Shown here one piece after another: positions 45,101 through 51,100 of a DNA stretch of 64,000 bases. Every line of letters begins with the position of its first letter. Position 1 is the first letter of the stretch. The position numbers and the translations under genes were made by a program. The notes below the pieces were generated by a model that worked only from the letters and a program-made list of their open reading frames with translations, made no database searches and was not told where the DNA came from. Location: NCBI GenBank assembly GCA_021229015.1, contig CM037788.1:56293525-56357524 (forward strand). Reading direction: 5' to 3'. This DNA is from Solen grandis. Lineage: Eukaryota > Mollusca > Bivalvia > Adapedonta > Solenidae.

Positions 45101-48100
45101 AAGATAACACTTGATTGAATATATTAAAAATTATGACCCCCTTTTAACTTAGAATTTTTGTTAAATTTTTGCATTCAAGCTACTATCCAGCTTGTGGAAT
45201 TGACTAGAAAGTTAAGAGTGTCATCAGAAAATTTTGAAATTATGATATTAAGATAAGATATAAGTATATATTTGATTATTATTATGTACAGAGTATGTGA
45301 AGGGCAAGAATTGAAATAGATTTCATTTGATTTACCAACAAGCATTTTGAATAGTCGAGTGTGCTCCGACAGCTCTTGTTTGATTTTGTGTAATACTGTC
45401 TCGTTTGATATGTATATTGTAATGTTAGGCAATATTCACACCATTTGAACACCTATATAATTTGGTATGTGTAATAGAAATGGTCTCAGAAAAAGAAAAA
45501 TACAAGGTAGCCTTGACAAGTGCCTAATAATTGTCCTGTAACTTTTTATCTGCAGTTTCCCTATTTTAGATCAATGACGTGGTATTATTTATTAATTCAG
45601 AACTAATAACCTTTTCTGTTTTACACATTTAATTTTTTTATCAAATAGGTCAAATGTTATTTTACATCACTAGGCTGATATAAATTTGCAGTTAACAAGG
45701 AAAACATTGTTCTCAGTAGGGAGGTGACGGAGTTTGTGAAATAGCAAATCACAAAGTTACCCACTAAAGGAGCCTTCAGCTGGCTTGCTGTAGGTTTGTT
45801 TTACCACATCATTGGTGTCTAACAGTACTGGCTCAGAATCTTCTTAATTGTCTGACACAAGTACTGAACCATTCTACTACACTTTATTGTTATATTTTAT
45901 TCAGTGATTACTGTAGATATATGGGGGGTGGGGGGTATTCAATGATGGTTCTTCCTTCCAGCACTTGTAATCAGTTTGATATTGGATATGATGTAATTAC
46001 TGTGACAAGGATGATAAAATGTCAAGACTCTAACAAAAATTGAAAGGAAAGATAAAATGTCAAGACTAACAAAAATGGACGGGATGATAAAATGTCAAGA
46101 CTAACAAAAATGGACGGGATGATAAAATGTCAAGACTAATAAAAATGGACGGGATGATAAAATGTCAAGACTAATAAAAATGGACGGGATGATAAAATGT
46201 CAAGACTAATAAAAATGGACGGGATGATAAAATGTCAAGACTAACAAAAATGGACGGGATGATAAAATGTCAAGACTAACAAAAATGGACGGGATGATAA
46301 AATGTCAAGACTAATAAAAATGGACGGGATGATATGGCAATATTTTATTTGAGTCAAAGACTTTTTTTTGTAATGAAAGGGAAGCAGCTTTAATATTATA
46401 TTTTAGAGAGTAAAAAAAACATTTTCTTGAGATTGGGAAAAAAAATTCTTGGGGTAAATAACAAATGATTTCAAGAAATTTTCATTTGGTAAGACACCTA
46501 TGAATTATGAAATTTAATTAAATGATAGATTATCTTCAAAGCAACGTTTTGATTACATGTCTGTCGCAACACGGTAATCTGTACAAACTATCTAACTGAA
46601 TGTGTTGTTTCAGTCACACGTTTACACTGTATCTTCAAGTTATTCTTTAAATCATGTCTTGTTTATGATTCATTCTATGTTCAATGTCTAATGACTTAAT
46701 ATCAGACCTTCACAAAGTGATACCATGAAAACATGACTTGTATAGAAACATTGACAAGCAAAATGCGTGTAGACCATGCTTTCTGATGCTTCTTTTGTGT
46801 AACAACCTTTGACAAGCATTTGAGGCAGGGGTGCTGATGTGGAGCTTCTGAGTAGTCACAGATGCACAGGCTATCCAATAGTCACAATTGGAATACAGGT
46901 AGTCGATGGTTGACCTGGTTTACACAAAAGAGCACATGATTTTATTTGTGACACTTTTTGTGAGAAGCTGACCAGGCCATAAATAGGAAAGGCAGGGTTC
47001 AAATTTTCACCACTGAAAACTTGAAAAGTACATTCAGTTGATATTTATTTGAATGGAACAGTTGGTACCATGGTGTATCTAATGATATGTTAAAAAGGGG
47101 GCTTGGTATATAAAGCTGTCTGCCTAGTAGCTGATTGGTTAGAGCATCCAGGATTGTTTTGATCTATTCCTAACTACCCGGATGCCTCCGTGCGTTTGGG
47201 GTCTTCCTCCACCTGTAATTAGCTGAACGTCGCTATATGACTGAAATACTGTCGAAGCGACGGTAAACTCAAATAGTCAAATAGTCTGTTCCTAACTCCA
47301 TAGTTTTCCTATGTTATTATTGTGGTAGTTTTGCATTTGTTTCCTATACACATGTATTTTGTTACACATGATTGCGTTATTTATGTTTTTCCATACACAC
47401 TGTACCCCTGTTTATGTAATCATATGATTATATGCTCCTGAAGATGTGTTTGCTGTATATGTGTATTGAATATGTTTTTGTGTTTGTGTATTCAAGCCAT
47501 TTACTGAGCGAAAAGGAAGTACCATAGACAGAGCATTGGTGTGTAAACAGTACTGAAATCTCTTGTAGATGTACATATGTGTAGGAAATTTACATATGTG
47601 TAGGAAATGTACATATGTGTAGGGAATGTACATCTATGTAGAAAGTTTACAATTGTGTAGGAAATGTAGATAATCATGTAATACTTCCCATGTGTATTCA
47701 GGGTTTACCCTGGCTGAAAAAAAGTTTGCGCCACAACTTTCGCCAAACGAGAAAACTTGGAGCCAAATTAAGGAAGTCTGTGCCAAATTTAGTGCCAATG
47801 GCTCAAATATATATTTTTATTATGTTTATTTTTTCTCCCTTTAAAAATAGGTACCGTATGTATTAAATTGTATTACCAGGTATATTCAAACTACTCACAC
47901 ACACATTCACTCAGGATATAATATTTAATTAAAGAGATGTTATTTATTTAATAATTGTAAATTTTATGAAGGGAGGAAGAAAAACTTTAAATTATTATGC
48001 AATTGATTTGTTTCCCTTTTGATCTATCTACCTGTAATAACTGAAAAACCTCAAAAATAAAACAAATAAAAGAAAAACATGTTTTAGAACTTTGTCTTCG

Positions 48101-51100
48101 TAGTGGAAATATTTTTCAATGGAAAAAAACATTGATAGAAAACTCGGTGCAGCAAAACTAGTCAGCCTTGTGACCAAACTTAGCCAAGTCAAGAACTACT
48201 TGAATATATCAAAATCTCAAACTAAACCTCTACGACTATTGCATTTCATACTTCAATATGTTTTACTTACAAAGACTAATTTACATGAAACTGATCATGG
48301 CTGGACCTGTAATTAGCAGCCGACAGGTCAAAATCAGCTGATCAAACACTGTCCCAGAATTTGCAATTTGCCAAAGTAAGTGAGGTCACATGCCCTCTGG
48401 TCATTTACTGCAGCATGATTACGTAATCGATGAATGGATAAGAATAATCTTTTGTCACCTGCTGTGACAAACAATAGACCCATCATTAAGATTACACGAT
48501 AACGGTAAACACGCTTGAGTAAACTGATTGGTGATCCGCTTTTCATTGCGGTTAATATGCGGAGACTGAAAAATCGGGAACCAAGCAAAAACACAAGTTT
48601 ATTATGCGGCGCCAATTATGAAAAATAAGGCGTCATAACCTTTCGCCATTTCAAATTTTTTGGAGCCAGATTTTTTTTTCTGGCGCCATTGGCGACAATG
48701 GCGATGGCCAGCGGGAACCCTGTGTATTACTATAAAAACATGTTGATATACCCAAATTTCCCCCTTTTCCTGTCTCATCTTTTTTTAAATACTCTTTTTA
48801 TTGGAAAGTACATGCATGTACATGTATATATTTTTCTGTATTCAGTATGAAAGACATGGTACTTTTTTTTGAGAGGAAATTTAAGTACAGATCCATTATA
48901 ACACTATATTTGGGGTCCAAATCTAGATTCTGCATTATACTGGACACAGTACAAAGTACTGGTCCAACCCAGGAACTTTCAAATGGGATTGGTATAAGTT
49001 GTTAAAACTTATCTCTTATTAAATGATGTAAAATAAATAAGTTTAATGGACCATATTCGTAACACTATAGAAAAGCATCCACCTTTAGTCAGTAAATTTG
49101 TAGATTTGGGAACCATCGTTGGGACCAGGCTATATTGGATTCATTTTGTAAAACAAATTGACGTAAGATAATTTATTAAAATAGCAGTCTTTTTAAACTT
49201 GTGATGTCTGTATTTCTCTGAATTCTTGGGATCTTTTGTTCCCATTTTTTTCTTTAATATTATTTCTTGTAGCTTCAAATTTTATCTCATCTGAACATTT
49301 CAATGATTATATATCTATAGAAAATGAAGAAACATTGCTGACCTGAAGTCAGAAACTTTGGTAATCTATTTAATCAACACTCTTAATATTCCAGTCAGCT
49401 TTAAAGACAGGTAAAAATCCTACTGCAACATATTCTAACATTGTGTATATTTGGTAACATATGATAGTTTAAACATTGAACTATTTTAAATGCAAGACTT
49501 TGCATGGAAAATCATTAAACGTTTAAAGTGAGAAAAAATCTTACCATTACATAAATTAATGAAAATTAGAAAAAGTATGATAACAATTCATTGTAGACTG
49601 TGTTTTGCATGTCAGTTTTAATCAACAAACCTTTTACCTTTTTATATTGTTGTTTTCTATTTGCATTTTTCACAGCCAAATTTTCTGTGTTTATGTACCT
49701 TTCCAGTGTTTACATATGTCCTATAGCTACACTGGGGTAATAGGTAGTCAATGGCTGACCTGGTTTACACAAAATAACACTTGGTTTGTGACATTGTATG
49801 TGAGCACTTTACAAAGCCATGACTTGGGAAGATGTGGCTGATAGTTTCATTGTTAAGAACTGGAAGGGTTCATTATATCTATTGTGGACATCTGTAGAGC
49901 ATTTCTTGATGCATAAACTCCATTGTTGTCTTGATGCTCCCATTTTATTTCCACAGATCTTTTTCTCTGTTCTGTTTATCTTAAGCATTATGTATTAATT
50001 GCTCACCTGAGATTCACAACCTTGAACAGAAGAGAACAAAACTTTATTTTCATCCAAGTACAGTAATGAACAATATGGAGGAATGTTTAAAAAACAAACA
50101 AATACAATACTTTGGACTTTGCACTGTCTGAAAATGATTTATAGATATTTTATTATCACAAACAAGGATGTAGCAATAATCCACATGACAGTGTTCGTGG
50201 GCACTGTTTTGATTGTAATCAGATTAATGCTCAGATCTGTTTATTGTGATCAGTGATCACCCTATATCTGTCATCAACTTGCTTTAAATTTTATCTTGGT
50301 TGGTTTTTCTCTAAAAAAAACCTCCCAAAAAAACGAAAGACGATACCTGCATAACTCTAGTATGGTAATTGTCATGATAAGCAGAATATTGATTTTCTTA
50401 AAAAAAAAATGAAATCCCTAAAATTAACTGAGACTCTTCATTTGATTCTGCACCAATTACCACCTCATTCCTGTAGGTCAGTAGGTCACTCCATGTGGGT
50501 GTTAGCTTACGTCATTAAACACTCCTCACAAGGAATTGAAAATCTTCCATTGAATTTGTAGACTTACAAGTTTTCATGACTCAAAGCATGTTAATTAGAT
50601 TGTTAGCAAAAAATATTAGCATATTTAACAAATGGTAATAATTTGACACAGTGTATTACCAATATTGCAGTAGCATTAGATATTCAAATCTCTCTAAGAT
50701 CGTTTTATCAAATCCAGTCTGATTCCTATTTGCCACCTTGTCAAAAATTTCTCTTCAATTTCTTATTGTTGTTTCTTTTGTTTGTTACCAATTACAAAAT
50801 CTTAGCTTTTGTCAAAGTCACCTATCCTCAACTTCTACTATGGTCTACATTTCCTGTCTGAAATCCCAGTTTTTAAATCTTTCTACAATAAAATTCCATC
50901 ATAGTAAAGGTTTTCTAGACCAAATTTTATTTTTCAAAACCCTCTACATCATTCTCTTCGACTGCATAGATTTCAGTCGCAAAACCCTTCTTCGTCCAAA
51001 GTTTTCTGTCCAAAATTACCAATTTGATAAAGCATGTAAATAATTCTTAACAATAGAATAAACATTTGCATATATTAAAGCTTTCTTGATGTCATTGCTC

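Noticed and set aside
46011..46333. Possible CRISPR array
   Set aside because: Direct repeats with no spacers, in a eukaryotic intron; simple minisatellite.
50643..51043. Overlapping open frames of about 72 and 101 codons
   Set aside because: AT-rich, hydrophobic by composition, overlap a dispersed repeat, and lie within the CCDC60 intron with no recognised motif.
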